A DNA stretch of 64,000 nt from Dryocosmus kuriphilus (GCA_038277395.1 CM076196.1:92752236-92816235); one strand, 5' to 3'. Positions 1 to 10,486 are shown, counted from the first letter of the stretch. Numbers and translations: made by a program. Notes: generated by a model from the sequence alone, not told the origin.

Positions 1-786
1 TTGTTAAATAAAAATAGGGTCGCAGCTATAGGCACAAAGGCAGAACTCGAACGCGAGCCTCCCACTTACGGAACTTCGCGAGTGAAAGGGACTACCGAGT
101 AGCGATAAAAGGTCTCGCGAGACGCGAAGAAGGCATTCGGTGGTTGACGGTTTAGTCAGCAGTATCTGTAGATTTGCGAGAAGCAATACTGTTTCTGAGA
201 CCAAGAGACATCCGGAAGAATATTTTAGAGTTCCCAAAGATAAATATATTTTTAAATTATTTTTGCTATATTATTATTCATTATTTTCATTTTTATTATT
301 TACTTTTTTATATTATTATATTATAACACTATTCTAAAGCTCTCATATTATAGAGTCTTGAATCAGTGGCAGATAGGATAAAGAGTTTGCTTTCGAAGCT
401 GGGTTTGTAGCTGCTCTGAGTACGACAAATATTCTTAGGTATCTGATACAGGAGCGAAGAATACATATATATGTATGAAAATCGAGTCAGAATAAATAAA
501 TCTTTAGATCTTGTAAGGCAGTCATAATGGAGTTTGGATACCTGAAAAGGATATGTTTGTACAAGCCTTTTTGGCCATATGCAGTTGCGAAGAAACTCCA
601 AATTAGATGAAGCTAACCATATATGAGTTATTATATATATACCAATTTTAATGCTCGTTTGTTCATAATCGCAAATCTCCGAAAGCTCTTTACCGAACGT
701 TTTGAAATGTTGACACAACATTGCATTCGAAAACGCGCTTTTTTTTATAGTTATAAAATTAATGTACTTATAAGAAAAATTTTTAG
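1..786. other. Left flank, no gene recognised
   Basis: The first 150 bases are GC-richer and contain CGCGAG motifs; from about 240 the sequence turns strongly AT-rich. An open stretch of 174 codons on the minus strand (329-853) has skewed composition, no recognisable motif and runs into the duplicated repeat next to the Gypsy LTR, so I do not call it a gene. This segment is the DNA into which the Gypsy element starting at 961 inserted, or older repeat material. Confidence 0.4.
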
Positions 787-941
787 AAGATACAGGCTGA
801 TATTTTACGGCAATAAGTGCGCCATCTGTTGAATGTAACAGTAACACACGCAATGGTAGAAGAAATTAAAAGATACAGCCTGATATTTTAGGGTAATAGG
901 GGCGCCATCTGTTGAATATAACAGCAACACGCGCAATACTA
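787..941. repeat. Two-copy tandem duplication, about 83 bp period
   Basis: Two adjacent imperfect copies start near 787 and 870. Each contains AGATACAG, GCCTGATATTTTA-like sequence, GCGCCATCTGTTGAAT and AACAGYAACACRCGCAAT. They differ by scattered substitutions, so the duplication is not recent. The block ends about 20 bp before the Gypsy LTR. Confidence 0.7.
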
Positions 942-960
942 AACACTGTTTAAGTTTCGT

Positions 961-1717
961 TGTAGAACATGAAAGGGTCTCACCAGGGAAAGGGATAAGG
1001 ATAAGGACGCCGAGCATGGGAGAAGACACAATAAAACAAAGGTTAAAAATCAGAAATATATAATCGACTTACTCAAGAATCTTACAATCGTCGTACTCCC
1101 AACACTGCATGGAAAGATGATCAGAGTAGGGGCTACTCTTCAAGTTTAGGTGGAGTTCTGAATTGTAGTGGCACGCGCTACACTTGGCAGTCGGAGTAGC
1201 TGCTACTCTAGTCAGAGTAAGCCCTAAACCGCTACGGTGCACTGAATGCTATACATAGTCGGTATAGCAGTTAGACTTTATAGCAGCGCAACCGTTCCTC
1301 ATTTAATGATTCGTCTATACTCCGACCAGAGATGAAAGGGATCCGAAATCGGATTAGCTGCTACTCTCGCGAAAAGAGTACCAGCTACTCTTGTTTGGTT
1401 CACCGTCTGATCCGAGTAGTGGGCGCTACTGTCTCTTACATAGGAGATTATCCCCTACTTTGATCTTCTTTCAGTGTAGTTAACAGCAAGTAAGCAAATA
1501 TCGGTATAGCTCAGGATAAAAGAGCCCAAGCGGCGACTAACTTTTCCTATCAGAGACCAGGCAAGGCCACTCGACCGCCCCATCGGAGCTTGGAACAAGA
1601 CTGACTTTCGGGCGAGTGTCGAGATTCCGCAAACGACTGACCGGTCGGGAACCATCGGAGGTTTCCGGCCGGGCTCGGCCCGGTCCCCGTCACCCACCCG
1701 GTAGCGTCCGCGTTACA
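961..1717 (-). repeat. 3' LTR of Gypsy 1 (holds a MITE)
   Basis: The segment matches the right LTR over its first about 145 bp (AAAGGGTCTCAC, AGGGATAAGGAT, GGTTAAAAATCAG) and its last about 240 bp (GCAAGTARGCAAATAT, GACTGACCGGTCGGGAA, TTCCGGCCGGGCTCGGCC). The remaining about 374 bp is absent from the other LTR and is a MITE. Without the insert the LTR is about 385 bp. It starts TG and ends CA. Confidence 0.88.
1103..1476. mobile_element. MITE-like insert in the left LTR
   Basis: The insert is absent from the partner LTR, where the two flanks are joined (near 19374-19382). Its ends are imperfect inverted repeats of about 30 bp: CACTG, then GAAAGATGATCAGAGTAGGGG at the left; read on the minus strand the right end gives CACTG, then AAAGAAGATCAAAGTAGGGG. 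The interior is packed with short palindromic AGTAGC/GCTACT motifs (for example near 1196, 1357, 1385 and 1420). No open frame of note is present. The target duplication cannot be fixed, because CACTG is also in the empty site, so the superfamily is open. Confidence 0.68.
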
Positions 1718-1718
1718 G

Positions 1719-1730
1719 CCCCCCCCCCCC
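1719..1730 (-). promoter_or_regulatory. Polypurine tract of Gypsy 1
   Basis: Twelve consecutive C on the plus strand read as a G-run on the element strand, one base before the 3' LTR starts (TGTAACGC on the minus strand). Position and composition fit the RNase H-resistant primer for plus-strand DNA synthesis in LTR elements. Confidence 0.65.
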
Positions 1731-1818
1731 TATAAAGGGGTGGGTGTATACCTGGAACAGTTCAAAAGTAGAATTTATCCCTTAAGCAAAATACGAAACA
1801 ACAATAACAAAAAATATA

Positions 1819-1820
<2 letters not shown>

Positions 1821-1855
<35 letters not shown>
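1821..1855. repeat. (TA)n microsatellite
   Basis: An uninterrupted AT/TA run lies between the Gypsy 3' end and the 5' region of the R1-like LINE and may mark the junction of the two elements. Confidence 0.9.
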
Positions 1856-1859
<4 letters not shown>

Positions 1860-1869
1860 TTAAATTAAT

Positions 1870-4290
1870 CGTTTCTTCAGTGCGAAGACGTCCTCCAACG
1901 CCATTATCTCCTTTGTCCTTTCCTTGCTCTGATGCTTCTCTGCTCCTCTCTCGCTTTCCTCCTTCAAAGCCAGCAGAGAATTTGGCATCCCCTGCCTCTC
2001 TCTCGTTCTCGAAAAAGAAAGAAACTGCCCCGGTCCCAAACCTGTCCCGGAGTTTTGTCTCTTTGTTTTGAGTCTGGAGTTTTTGTATGGAGTTCCTTAT
2101 TTTGTCGGGACTCGTTTTAGAGTCACCCTTGCAGTTTTCCTTGTACCCTTGTTTTCCCGTAAAATTAAAATTGTTCCTTGTCCTAAATTTGTCTATGGAG
2201 TGCGGAGTTGTCTTGTTGTTTTGGATTTCGGAGTATGTCAAGATTACATGACCACATATCCTCTATCTGCTGCCAATTTCAATTTTGAAATCCTTGACCT
2301 GCAATTATGGTGCGTCTTACCTTAATGCCTGTGACCTTGCTTAGTTAGATTCAAATTCTATTACCTATGCCTTATTACAACGATCTTCTCTACCTATGGA
2401 ACACCACCGTGTCGTGGTGGCGGAGCTTGCGTGCCTCTTAGACCCCGAGAGCTATGCCAGCGGTGACGTAGTCACTGGTAGGGCCTCCCAAACTGCACAG
2501 GTTAAGAAGTAGAGGCGAGAATAGGTAGTGTCCCCAGGGGAGGAAACACCGGAAGCAAAACCAAGCATGGAAATGTGTGTAAAAAACAACGTACCCCAAT
2601 GGAGCCTCAATTTCCCCGATGATTCCGATCAGGTGGAAGCCTCGGTGGTCGGCGCCGGTATCATAGATTTTTGGGGAGAACAAGTATACGACGCAGAAGG
2701 CGAGAAAATGATGGGCACGTTTCCCAACTGAAGAAGAAGATGGAATCTGCCGAAGACTCCGCCATGATGCTGATCCGCCGCATCGAGAAAGCGACGGAAA
2801 AGATTAAGAGCGTAACGGACCGCCAGAGAAACGCCAGGATCAACATCAAGGATGGGTTTGAAGAGATAAAAAAAGCCGTGGACAAGCTCAAAGAAGAGCT
2901 AGAACTCCGGAAAGAAGCCCAAAATAGCCTGATCGGCCTCCTGTGGACGCAAGCATAGAAAAAAAACACCGGGGATAGCACACCTACAAGGAGAACAGCT
3001 CCAAACAAGCGGGCGACCTCAAGCCCAGCAAAAAACCAGACGGCGACACCAACGGACAAAAAGAAGCGAAACGAAACTGAAAATGTGGAATGGTCGCAAG
3101 TCCTGAGAGAAGGGAAAACGCGTAAGGATCGACTCCAATTCCAGGAAGCCTCAACCCCCCATAAAAGGAAGGGGACAAAAACAGGAGAGAGAAGGCACAA
3201 AATAAGGTGCCCAAGAAGCGGCAGAATAAGCCGGGAAAGAAACAGTGCCTTAAAGGCACTGCTGATTAAGCACGCAGAGGGTAAATCGTATGCAAAGGTG
3301 CTGAGGAACAGCAAGTCGAAAATCAACCCGGCCACAACAGGGACGGACATCCGGTCGATACGCCAGACCAAGGGAGGAGAAATTCTATTGGAGCTCGGCA
3401 GAGAAACGAAGGACCTGCAAGCCTTCTGGGATGTCGTGAAAACGACCTTAGGAGGGACTGGGGTAGTGAGGAGTTTGGTGCCTACAGTGACACTGGAACT
3501 TCTGGACCTGGACAGTACGACGACTATAGAGGACGTCGATGAGGCCCTCAAACGCGAATTGAACGAAAGAAACGGAGAAACGAAGGTGACAGTTTCTAAA
3601 CCCAATAGGAGAGGACAAATGATAGCCTTCGTGGAAATGAGCGAGCAAGAGGCAGATAAGCTGCTAGCAGCCTCCCGAATAAAAATCGGGTGGATAAATA
3701 GCAGGATTCGGCCCAGGATTTTGTTCCACGATGCTTCAATTGTCTAGGATATGGGCATCAGGCCCGAGTGTGTAAGGGGCCAGATGCCAGATGCTATAAA
3801 TGTGGCAAAGGAGGCCATAAGGCAGCCTCCTGCATGGAATCACCGCAGTGCGTCTTACGTGCTGAACTGCACGAGAAACCGGACACACTGAGTCACGTAC
3901 GAGGGACAGGCGCCTGCAAATCTTTTCGGCAGGTGCTAGAAAGAGTTAAAAAGAATCGAAGATGATTAAAGTCTTGCAAGGGAATCTTCACCGGATCAAA
4001 ACAGCGAATGACCTCCTAGCGCAACTAGTGCTTGAAAAGGACGCCGATTTGCTAATCATCAGTGAGCAATACCTGGACAGAAACAGTCCAACATGTTTCG
4101 CGGATACCCTGGGAACGGCTGCCATCTGGATACTGAACCCAGCAAAAGTACCAGTAGAAGGCCAAGGAGCTGGGGCAGGTTTTGTGTGGGTCAAGAGCGG
4201 AGGCATTACCTATGTCAGCTGCTATCTTAACCCCAGCGACAGAATTCCGGACTTCCAGGAAAAACTGGATCTGCTTGAAGATGCTATTTG
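1870..4290 (+). mobile_element. R1-like LINE, 5' part only
   Basis: Plus-strand non-LTR retrotransposon sequence sits inside Gypsy 1, opposite to it. It has a GC-richer 5' region (about 1870-2520) without recognisable protein, ORF1 (about 2530-3965) with coiled coil and CCHC knuckles, and the start of ORF2 with an apurinic-endonuclease-like N-terminus. Sequence then changes within one codon to minus-strand Gypsy integrase at about 4290. The RT, C-terminal domain and 3' tail are missing. LINEs normally lose their 5' ends, so loss of the 3' end implies a later deletion or recombination. The 5' boundary is uncertain. Confidence 0.72.
2671..3965 (+). pseudogene. R1-like LINE ORF1 (gag-like), broken
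   Basis: This nucleic-acid-binding ORF1 protein would package LINE RNA. In frame 1, a lysine/glutamate-rich helical region (about 2740-2950; motifs RRIEKATEKIKSV and VDKLKEELELRKEAQ) looks like a coiled coil. A TAG at 2956-2958 interrupts it, and the same frame then stays open from 2959 to 3747, including the conserved-type segment KGGEILLELGRETKDLQ and TTIEDVDEALKREL. A frameshift near 3735 is needed to reach two CCHC knuckles, CFNCLGYGHQARVC (about 3733-3773) and CYKCGKGGHKAASC (about 3791-3831), with a third partial one behind. A 5' piece in another frame (2528-2731) may belong to the N-terminus. Its stop overlaps the ORF2 start as ATGA at 3962, as is common in R1-type elements. Confidence 0.75.
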
Positions 4291-4291
4291 A
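3962..4291 (+). pseudogene. LINE ORF2 endonuclease N-terminus, truncated
   Basis: A frame of 109 codons begins IKVLQGNLHRIKTANDLLAQ, the typical opening of R1-clade endonucleases (a conserved Asn in LQxNLxR, then a helix). It continues through DADLLIISEQYLD, matching the metal-binding Glu strand, and ITYVSCYLNP. It ends in a TGA at the junction with Gypsy sequence. About nine tenths of ORF2, including all catalytic RT residues, is absent. ORF2 overlaps the ORF1 stop by 4 nt. Confidence 0.75.
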
Positions 4292-4665
4292 AAGTTTTGT
4301 TACCTTTTTTAAGACTTTGTCTCCCTTTTTATATTCGATCTCTCCCTTCTCCTTGAATTATACCTTGAAGCCTGTTTCTCGTTAGCATCGTCCAAATCCT
4401 TTTGTACTTCTTCCTTTGTAATCTTCTGAGCCTGTACATCCATTTGTCTACGTTTTGAAAATCTATTTCACTGTCTCCACCTAGGTCTCTTTTCAGGGAT
4501 TGGATTGGTTCTAATTCGTGACCTAAATTCGAAAATGCAGGTGTGAATTGTGTCGCAGAATTTTTACTTGTATTTATAGCAAATTTTAGATCTTCTATAT
4601 GTTCTTTCCATGTAGAGGGATCATTATCTAGGTATGCTTTAATTATTTGCTTGAGAGCCTTGTTA

Positions 4666-5455
4666 TAAAGGGTGGGCCATCTGTTAGTGCGTTTTTAAAT
4701 TAAAAAAAAAAGTACACTTTTTCCTATGTGAAATCAAAATAGTTTAGTGAAAATTAAAGCTACTTACATGCCATTTACAAATGAAAAATGATATCATTCA
4801 AGTGTCCGCCACGGCTCTTTTTGCAGACTTGCATCCGATGGTCGAAATTTTCGACGACACTCTCCAATAAACTGGGATGAATGGCCTCAATTTCAGCCCG
4901 AATGTTATTTTTAGGGCTTGAATTGTTCGTGGGGCATTCGCATAAACTTTACTTTTTAGATAACCCCAAAGCGGCGTTAACTGGATTTTGTATGGATGAA
5001 AATGAAGATCCTCGTGTAAAATCCGGCGTAAACTGGTTCGGGAAATGCCCAATTCCTGAGAACGGCGCCTGGTGGATGTGCTTGGTTCGTCACGGACGCT
5101 TTCACTCACAGCGGTTATTGTTTCTCGAGTACGAACTGTACGAGCATGTTCATATTCTCTACGACCTTCCACTGAACCAGTTTCCTCAAAACGAGTAATA
5201 ATCTTCCGAATTCCGGACTCTGATGGGCGTCCATGTCGACCGAAACTTGTCCGAAGTTTCCGAAATGCTTCTTTTACAGACCGACCATTTTCGTAGTAAG
5301 TTTGCACTATCAAAACGCGTTGTTGCGTCGTCAACGACTCCATCTTTACAAATGGCATAGTTTTGACATTTTGTATGTGCAGAGAGAATGACATAAGCTA
5401 CAAATGATGTGTCATTTATCCATAGTTGAAAAACGCACTAACAGATGGCCCACCC
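4666..5455 (-). mobile_element. Mariner-superfamily transposon, internally deleted
   Basis: Inverted terminal repeats of about 25 bp (GGGTGGGCCATCTGTTAGTG at 4670; its complement ends near 5455) flank about 790 bp inserted at a TA inside the Gypsy integrase. Removing the insert and one TA leaves the integrase frame readable across the site. The element is shorter than an autonomous one (about 1.3 kb) because the catalytic part of its transposase is missing. Confidence 0.85.
4798..5394 (-). pseudogene. Mariner-superfamily transposase, catalytic core deleted
   Basis: A single open frame of 198 codons. Residues about 20-130 hold the paired helix-turn-helix DNA-binding region (TTQQRVLIVQTYYENGRSV, FRKLRTSFGRHGRPSESGIR and ESVRDEPSTSTRRRSQELG). 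At about residue 140 the text HPYKIQLT runs straight into PLWGYLKSKVYANAPRTIQ, which in relatives lies just after the last catalytic residue. The DDE/D domain is therefore cleanly excised while the reading frame is kept. The product could only bind DNA, as a possible repressor or dead protein. The subfamily resembles long-spacing insect mariner-like proteins; I cannot fix the catalytic spacing because that part is lost. Confidence 0.8.
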
Positions 5456-5930
5456 TATACCTTTTTGTTGTGTTAGCATGTGGGTAGTATCTTGGCGTTT
5501 TCGACTGACAAATTCTGAATTTTTGCGTCAACTTGCATATAGTTTTATTTACAAATTCTGTACCATTATCCGTATGGAGAATCCGCGGTGTTCCCCATCG
5601 TGAATTAATACGCTTATGAAATTCCGACTCTACTGTAGTTCCGTTTGCTTTTCTAATTGGCATAATTTCCACCCATTTGGTGTAAATTCTACGAAAACTA
5701 ATATGTACTGGTTTTAACCCTTTTTGATGTTGGTAGTGGTCCCATGATATCTGCAGCAATCATGGTCCATGATTCTTCTACTACTATTTTTCCCATTAGC
5801 CCTATTTTAATCTGGTTGCTCGATTTAATTCTTTGACTTACCTCACAGTTTTTCACGTACTTTATTATTTGCGAATACATCCCTGGCCAGAAGCAGTACT
5901 CCGAAATTCGCGCATCCGTTTTCTCGGACC

Positions 5931-6855
5931 CTAAATATCCCGCCTGTGTACTGACGTGGTTTTCTTTAAGAACCTGATTTCGTAATTTTTTCGGTACGAG
6001 AGTTTCCATGGGTTAGAATCTAGTAATAGAGTAGATTTTAATGGGTCAGTCCTGTAAAAATCGAGTTGAGAGTCTCGTGTTCGCCATTTTTCGTTTCCTT
6101 CCGGCATATTTTTGACTTGTCTTAATTTAGCGGAGTACCATTCTTCATCCTGATTGTCAAAGTCCGCTTCTGGTTTTTCTATGCTACAAGATAACGCGAA
6201 CGCGACCACGTTTACCGTTTCTTTTGATCTTGATAGAGCGTCCGGCACTACATTCGAACTACTCTTTCCATAAATCACCTCGTAGTCGTATTCGAGTAGC
6301 TTCAGCGCCCATCTGGCTAGTCTTCCGGTGGGATTTTTAAAATTATGGAGCTATTTTAACTCCAAGTGGTCCGTTACAACCTTGAAACTATAACCTTCAA
6401 GGAACGGCCTAAGTTTCCTGATAGCCCGAACCGCGGCTAAGTATTTCTTTTTTGAGGCCGAGTATCGGGTTTCCGCATCGCAGAGGGCTCTACTCACGTA
6501 TCCTATCACACAATCTTTTCCCTTTACGGTTTGAGTAAGTACGGCTCTTAAACCCGTATTGCCTTGGATCTGTTTATAGCTGAAAGGGTTGTGTGAAATC
6601 TGGACAAGTTAAAATTGGTGCTGTAGTTAAAAGATCCTTAATTTTTTGGAACGCTTCATCCTGTTCTAGACCCCACTTCGATACATGTTTCTGTTTTATT
6701 CGTTTATTTATGGGTTCCATTATTGCGAAAAGTTTGGTATGAATTTCGTATACCAGCTGGTCATCCCTATAATACGCTATAATTGTTTGACATCTTTCGG
6801 TTTCGGAAAGTTGAAGATTGGTTGGATTTTATCCTCATCAATTTGGAGGCCCTTT
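5931..6855 (-). pseudogene. Gypsy 1 RNase H and connector, broken
   Basis: RNase H removes the RNA template. The minus strand reads RYSASKKKYLAAVRAIRKLR (about 6410-6480), then FKVVTDHLELK (the TDH motif), then FKNPTGRLARWALKLLEYDY and NVVPDALSRS (about 6230-6270), the standard Gypsy RNase H ladder. Several stops and frame changes interrupt it, including one at TDHLELK*. The last part is open as 115 codons (5931-6278) and leads into the integrase zinc region. The same ladder appears in Gypsy 2 near 29900-30050. Confidence 0.8.
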
Positions 6856-7560
6856 TTATTCCTTTAAAACCCAATACCTTATTTCTGAGCATCCAAATTC
6901 GCATTTATCTGGACAGATCGTTAAATGTGCCTTACTCAATTTATCCAAAACTATTTTCAAATATTTTAAATGATCCTCAATGTTTTCCGTAACTATAATT
7001 ATGTCATCTAGATAGAAAAAAAAAACGTTAGGCTTTAGGTCCGGGGTAATTATTTTGTCCATAAGCCTTTGTAAAATGGCTGGTGCATTCGTTAGACCAA
7101 ACATCATTCTGTTAAATTCAAACATGCCCTTACCGGGTACAGTGAGTGCTGTAATCGGTCTTGAATTTTCTTTCAAAGGGATTTGTAAATATGCCATTTT
7201 GAAATCAATTTTTGAAACATATTTTGCCGCTCTAAGTGTGTCTAGGGTTACGGTCATGAGTGTTATTGGATAAAGATCTTTTTTGGTTACGTTATTTACT
7301 TTGCGTAAATCTAAGCAAAATCTGTATTCTCCGTACGGCTTCTTTACCAGAACAATTGGGTTTGACCAATTTGAATGGGAGTGTCTTATAATTCCCTGTT
7401 CCAGCATTTTGTCAACTTCCTTGAATATTTCCTGTTTAATTTTGTGGCTTAAATGGTAATAGCGCTAATTTATTGGTTCGTTTCATTGAACATCAATTTT
7501 GTGTTCTGTTGATTAGGTTGCCCTATGTTCTTTCCCTTGGTAAATTGTAATTTTTTCTTC
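6856..7560 (-). pseudogene. Gypsy 1 reverse transcriptase
   Basis: The best-preserved domain of the element: an open frame of 183 codons at 6856-7407. Fingers/palm motifs appear in order: GIIRHSHSNWSNPIVLVKK, EYRFCLDLRKVNNVT, SKIDFKMAYLQIPL (motif A), FEFNRMMFGLTNAPA (motif B), FYLDDIIIV (catalytic YxDD, about 6992-7015) and LTICPDKCEFGCSEIRY. The extreme N-terminus continues in another frame to about 7560. The frame is lost after LKE at 6856. The catalytic Asp pair is present, so loss here was late or mild compared with protease and integrase. Confidence 0.88.
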
Positions 7561-7563
7561 TAA

Positions 7564-8910
7564 TCATTTTTCCAATTGGGTTTGTTGATTGCCGTTTAAT
7601 CCAACAATACCCTCGCAAATTTCTGAAGAATAATTCTCCTGTCTTTCAATTTTCCCTTGGTAGTCTAAAACTCTGTTTAATAAAGTTGCCCTGTTTTTAA
7701 AATTAAACCATTGGTTTTTGTTTTTTATAACTACCAATTCACTAACCTTTTCCATTTCTTTATCTGTTGCCGTAGCCTTATTATTTTTAATAAGCTTACT
7801 ATCATTTTTTTCTTCCTTATATTGATTCTTATTCTTTCCAATTCTACCCGAGTTCTATTTTTCTTATTGCTATTTTTTCTAACTTCAGGTGAGCCTTGTG
7901 TCTGAGTCGTCACTGGTCTCTTGGGTAGGGATGTCTTCTAATTGTTGGAATTTGTTGCTTGTGGGGAGGTTTATTAAATTAGGGATATCCTCTTCAGGAT
8001 TTGTTACAGGATTTTGTGCATTTTGTGTTTCTAGGGATGGGTGTGGGTTACTAGCTACTAGGGGGATTTCGCTATTTTCTGCCTTGAGTTTGGTTCTCTC
8101 AGGTTCTGTGTCGATTTTCAAACTAACTTTTCTTCCGAATTTCAGTTTGAATTTTTCGCTTACGTTTTCTTTCCTAAAATTTAACTTAATTCTACTATTT
8201 ATATTTATCCTATTCTTATCATCCTTTGTATCCCTTTTATCTTTTTGAACCTTATTATCCTTATCCTCCTTATTATCCTTATTATCCTTGTTATTCCTAT
8301 TATCCTTTTTAGTACTTTCAGGTTCTGTTTTGGATTTGAATGTGTCCTCAGTAATTGGTAGGGGCAGAGATTTGGGTTGCGCTTCCATTGGATAGTGCGT
8401 GGGTGGGTTACCTGGTAACCACCAGGGCTCTGTATCAAAGTCCGGAGTCATTCGTAAGCTTTTCAGCATATCTGTGCCTAATATTCCTACTGAATTTAGT
8501 CTTGGGACTAACCTGAAAAGAACACGTTTAACCTTCTCTTCTATTAGAATGGGTATAACTACTTGTCCTATAATTTCCCCCCTTCCGCCGTTAGCTACTA
8601 ATAGGCTATTTAAATCCGGTTTAAAAATACTAAAATTCACCTTTTTAATTTCTGCTATCAGTTCCTTTCCCACGTAGGAATGTGATGCATCTGTGTCTAC
8701 CAAAGTTCTGTGTAGGTTGTTTTTGAATTTGGTTATTAAGTGGAAACGCGTTTCCATTGCTTCATCTTCATCCGAACTTAGTATTTCTGGCGTTCCGGTA
8801 ATAGGTGACAATTTATTTCGGCCAAATACCCGCCCTGGTAGTTTCCCTGATTGTACAGATACTATGGGCATTCTCTTTTGAAATGACCTGACATCTTGCA
8901 ATAAAAGCAA
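7564..8910 (-). pseudogene. Gypsy 1 aspartic protease and linker
   Basis: The protease matures the polyprotein. In the frame 7885-8910 the active-site loop reads LVDTDASHSYVGKEL (about 8660-8705): the Gly of the Asp-Thr-Gly triad is Asp, which should abolish activity. The flap/second half follows (LLVANGGRGEIIGQVVIP; LNSVGILGTDML), then a long hydrophilic linker rich in Lys, Asp and Asn with DNKDNKEDKDNK-type repeats (about 8210-8310). A second fragment at 7564-7755 (FNFKNRATLLNRVLDY, NYSSEICEGIVGLNG) leads to RT. Gypsy 2 has the matching text with an intact DTGA. Confidence 0.82.
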
Positions 8911-10486
8911 TTGGTGTCGCTTTTGTTTTCACCATTCCCCGCGTTTTTCGAATTATTGCCCTGGTTATTTTGCCTATTCGTGTTGCTGCTCGAATTTTGG
9001 TTTTCATTTCCGATATTTGATTTTTGGGAATTTCGATTCTCTTGATCTTTATTTTCCCTAGACGCGTTTTCTGTTTTTTCTTGCGGGAATTCTATTATCG
9101 GGTTGTTCTGGTTTTGGTTAGAACCCGATGCTTCCTGGTTTAATTGGGCCCGCATCTGGTTGTAGGGATTGAAATTACATCTTAGGTTATTATTAGGAAA
9201 TATGGGTTCAAATCCAGGTGGAAATCTAGGTTTGAAATTCGGTCTTTGATTTTGTTGGAATTGTGGCTGGTACGGCAAAAAACTAAATCCGACGGGTGGC
9301 AATGGATAACGATCTTTGAATGGCTTTTTCCCCTGATTGTTATAATTTTTCCCATCTTTATTTTCCCTTTTATCCTCCTTATTAGAATCCGCGTTATTTT
9401 TATCGCCGTTTCGCTTTTTCTCGTTCTTATTCTCCAACTTAGGTTCCGTAATTTGTAATATTTGTCCCGTAATTTTCGACTTCGCTAGCTCTGTCTACCA
9501 CTCTTCTCACAAATCCTCCAATTCTTCGAATGTTTGAAAGTCGTTCCTTTTTATGTACATCTTGACTCTATCCGGAGATTTTCGTAAGTCCGGCGCAATT
9601 CCCACTCTGAACTCTTTCTAGGGTGCAATTTGGTAAATAACTTCCTAACTTCTGTTAAGTACGAGTGGATATCTTGCGCCCTTTTTTGGTTGCAAAATTT
9701 AATCTTTTGCCTGAACTCGTCCAAGAATTTTTCTTCTAAGTACGCGTTTCTAAAATCATCCAAAAAATCTTGGAAGTTCCTCCAAGAATTTCTGTGGATT
9801 TTGCACCAATCGCGAGCATCGTCAATTCAAATCGCGTCCACGTTTTCTAGGACGTCGCGATCGTCTATTTTGTATCCCAGTTTAAAGCGTTTTAGATCCT
9901 CGAGAAAACTATCTGGACTATCTTCTTTATTATTTTTAAATTTGACCGGCCAGTTTTTCATAATTTGGAATGGCGTTTGCACCATTCCAAATGGAAAATA
10001 CGTTGCTTGGACTGTTTCATTATTCCTAATTTCGGGTTCATATTCGCTTTCCGAATTTATCCTATAGCTCCGCGAACATCTATTCGACCTTTTTTTTTCA
10101 AAATTCTACGATTTCTGTTTCGGTTAGCAGTTAAGTTTTCCCCCTGATTGTCGCTAGAGTCTGAGTCATGTAATTTACAATTATTCCTCTTTGGCTTCTG
10201 TTATTTCTAGATTTGTTTTCCAAATTACTATTTGGTTCTTGTAACCTTCCTTCAAGGTTAAACTATACCGACTGTCTACTGCGTGATTCGTTTCTTTTAT
10301 TTCTGGGTACATTTTGTGATTTTTCCCTAATAACCGATTCTTTATCGAACGAGCTATGGCCCTGTGGTTTAAATTTTGTTTCACGGCTTTACCCTCTCCC
10401 GCATTGTATCTAAAAAGTATTACTCTTTGCCTATCCATGAATTCTTTATATACCGCACTGTCCAAGAGTTCGCCGGTTTCCAACAA
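8862..10486 (-). pseudogene. Gypsy 1 gag with CCHC knuckle, broken
   Basis: The capsid/nucleocapsid protein coats element RNA. From upstream to downstream: a basic N-terminal piece (10181-10486); a capsid-like helical piece (9551-9763) with FLDEFRQKIKFCNQKRAQ and IHSYLTEVRKLF; an Asn/Lys/Gln-rich spacer (8862-9437); and a single knuckle CFYCKMSGHFKREC at about 8865-8910 followed by a stop. Frames change between pieces, so the gene is broken. The last gag frame overlaps the protease frame by 49 nt in a -1 relation, as expected for a gag-pro frameshift, though I cannot point to a sure slippery site. Confidence 0.78.

Larger units (their letters stand above)
4292..6009 (-). pseudogene. Gypsy 1 integrase, split by a mariner
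   Basis: Integrase inserts the cDNA into chromosomes. The minus strand carries, in order, the zinc-binding region (about 5820-6009; KENHVSTQAGYLGSEKT and a CEVSQRIK segment), the core with WTMIAADIMGPLP (first Asp) and LHTDNGTEFVNK (second Asp), and, beyond the mariner, a C-terminal part with FAINTSKNSATQFTPAFSN (about 4505-4575) and a basic tail reaching about 4290. Where other Gypsy integrases have an Asn-Gly...Glu-Arg block with the third catalytic acidic residue, this copy reads YYPHANTTKRY: there is no Glu and the block is a residue short. The mariner sits exactly there (4666-5455). The copy cannot be active. Confidence 0.82.

Noticed and set aside
15..115. tRNA-like or SINE-like head on the minus strand (GTTCGAGTTC near a GGGAGGCTCGCG)
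   Set aside because: Only a B-box-like word is convincing; there is no clear A-box, tail or target duplication.
329..853. 174-codon open frame on the minus strand near the left edge
   Set aside because: No motif, biased AT composition, and it crosses into a tandem duplication; not supported as a gene.
2661..3605. 314-codon open frame on the minus strand
   Set aside because: It is the shadow of the plus-strand LINE ORF1, which has coiled coil and CCHC knuckles; the antisense text is Ser/Phe/Leu-rich with no domain.
4881..5296. Plus-strand frames of 105 and 74 codons
   Set aside because: Antisense of the mariner-type transposase at 4798-5394.
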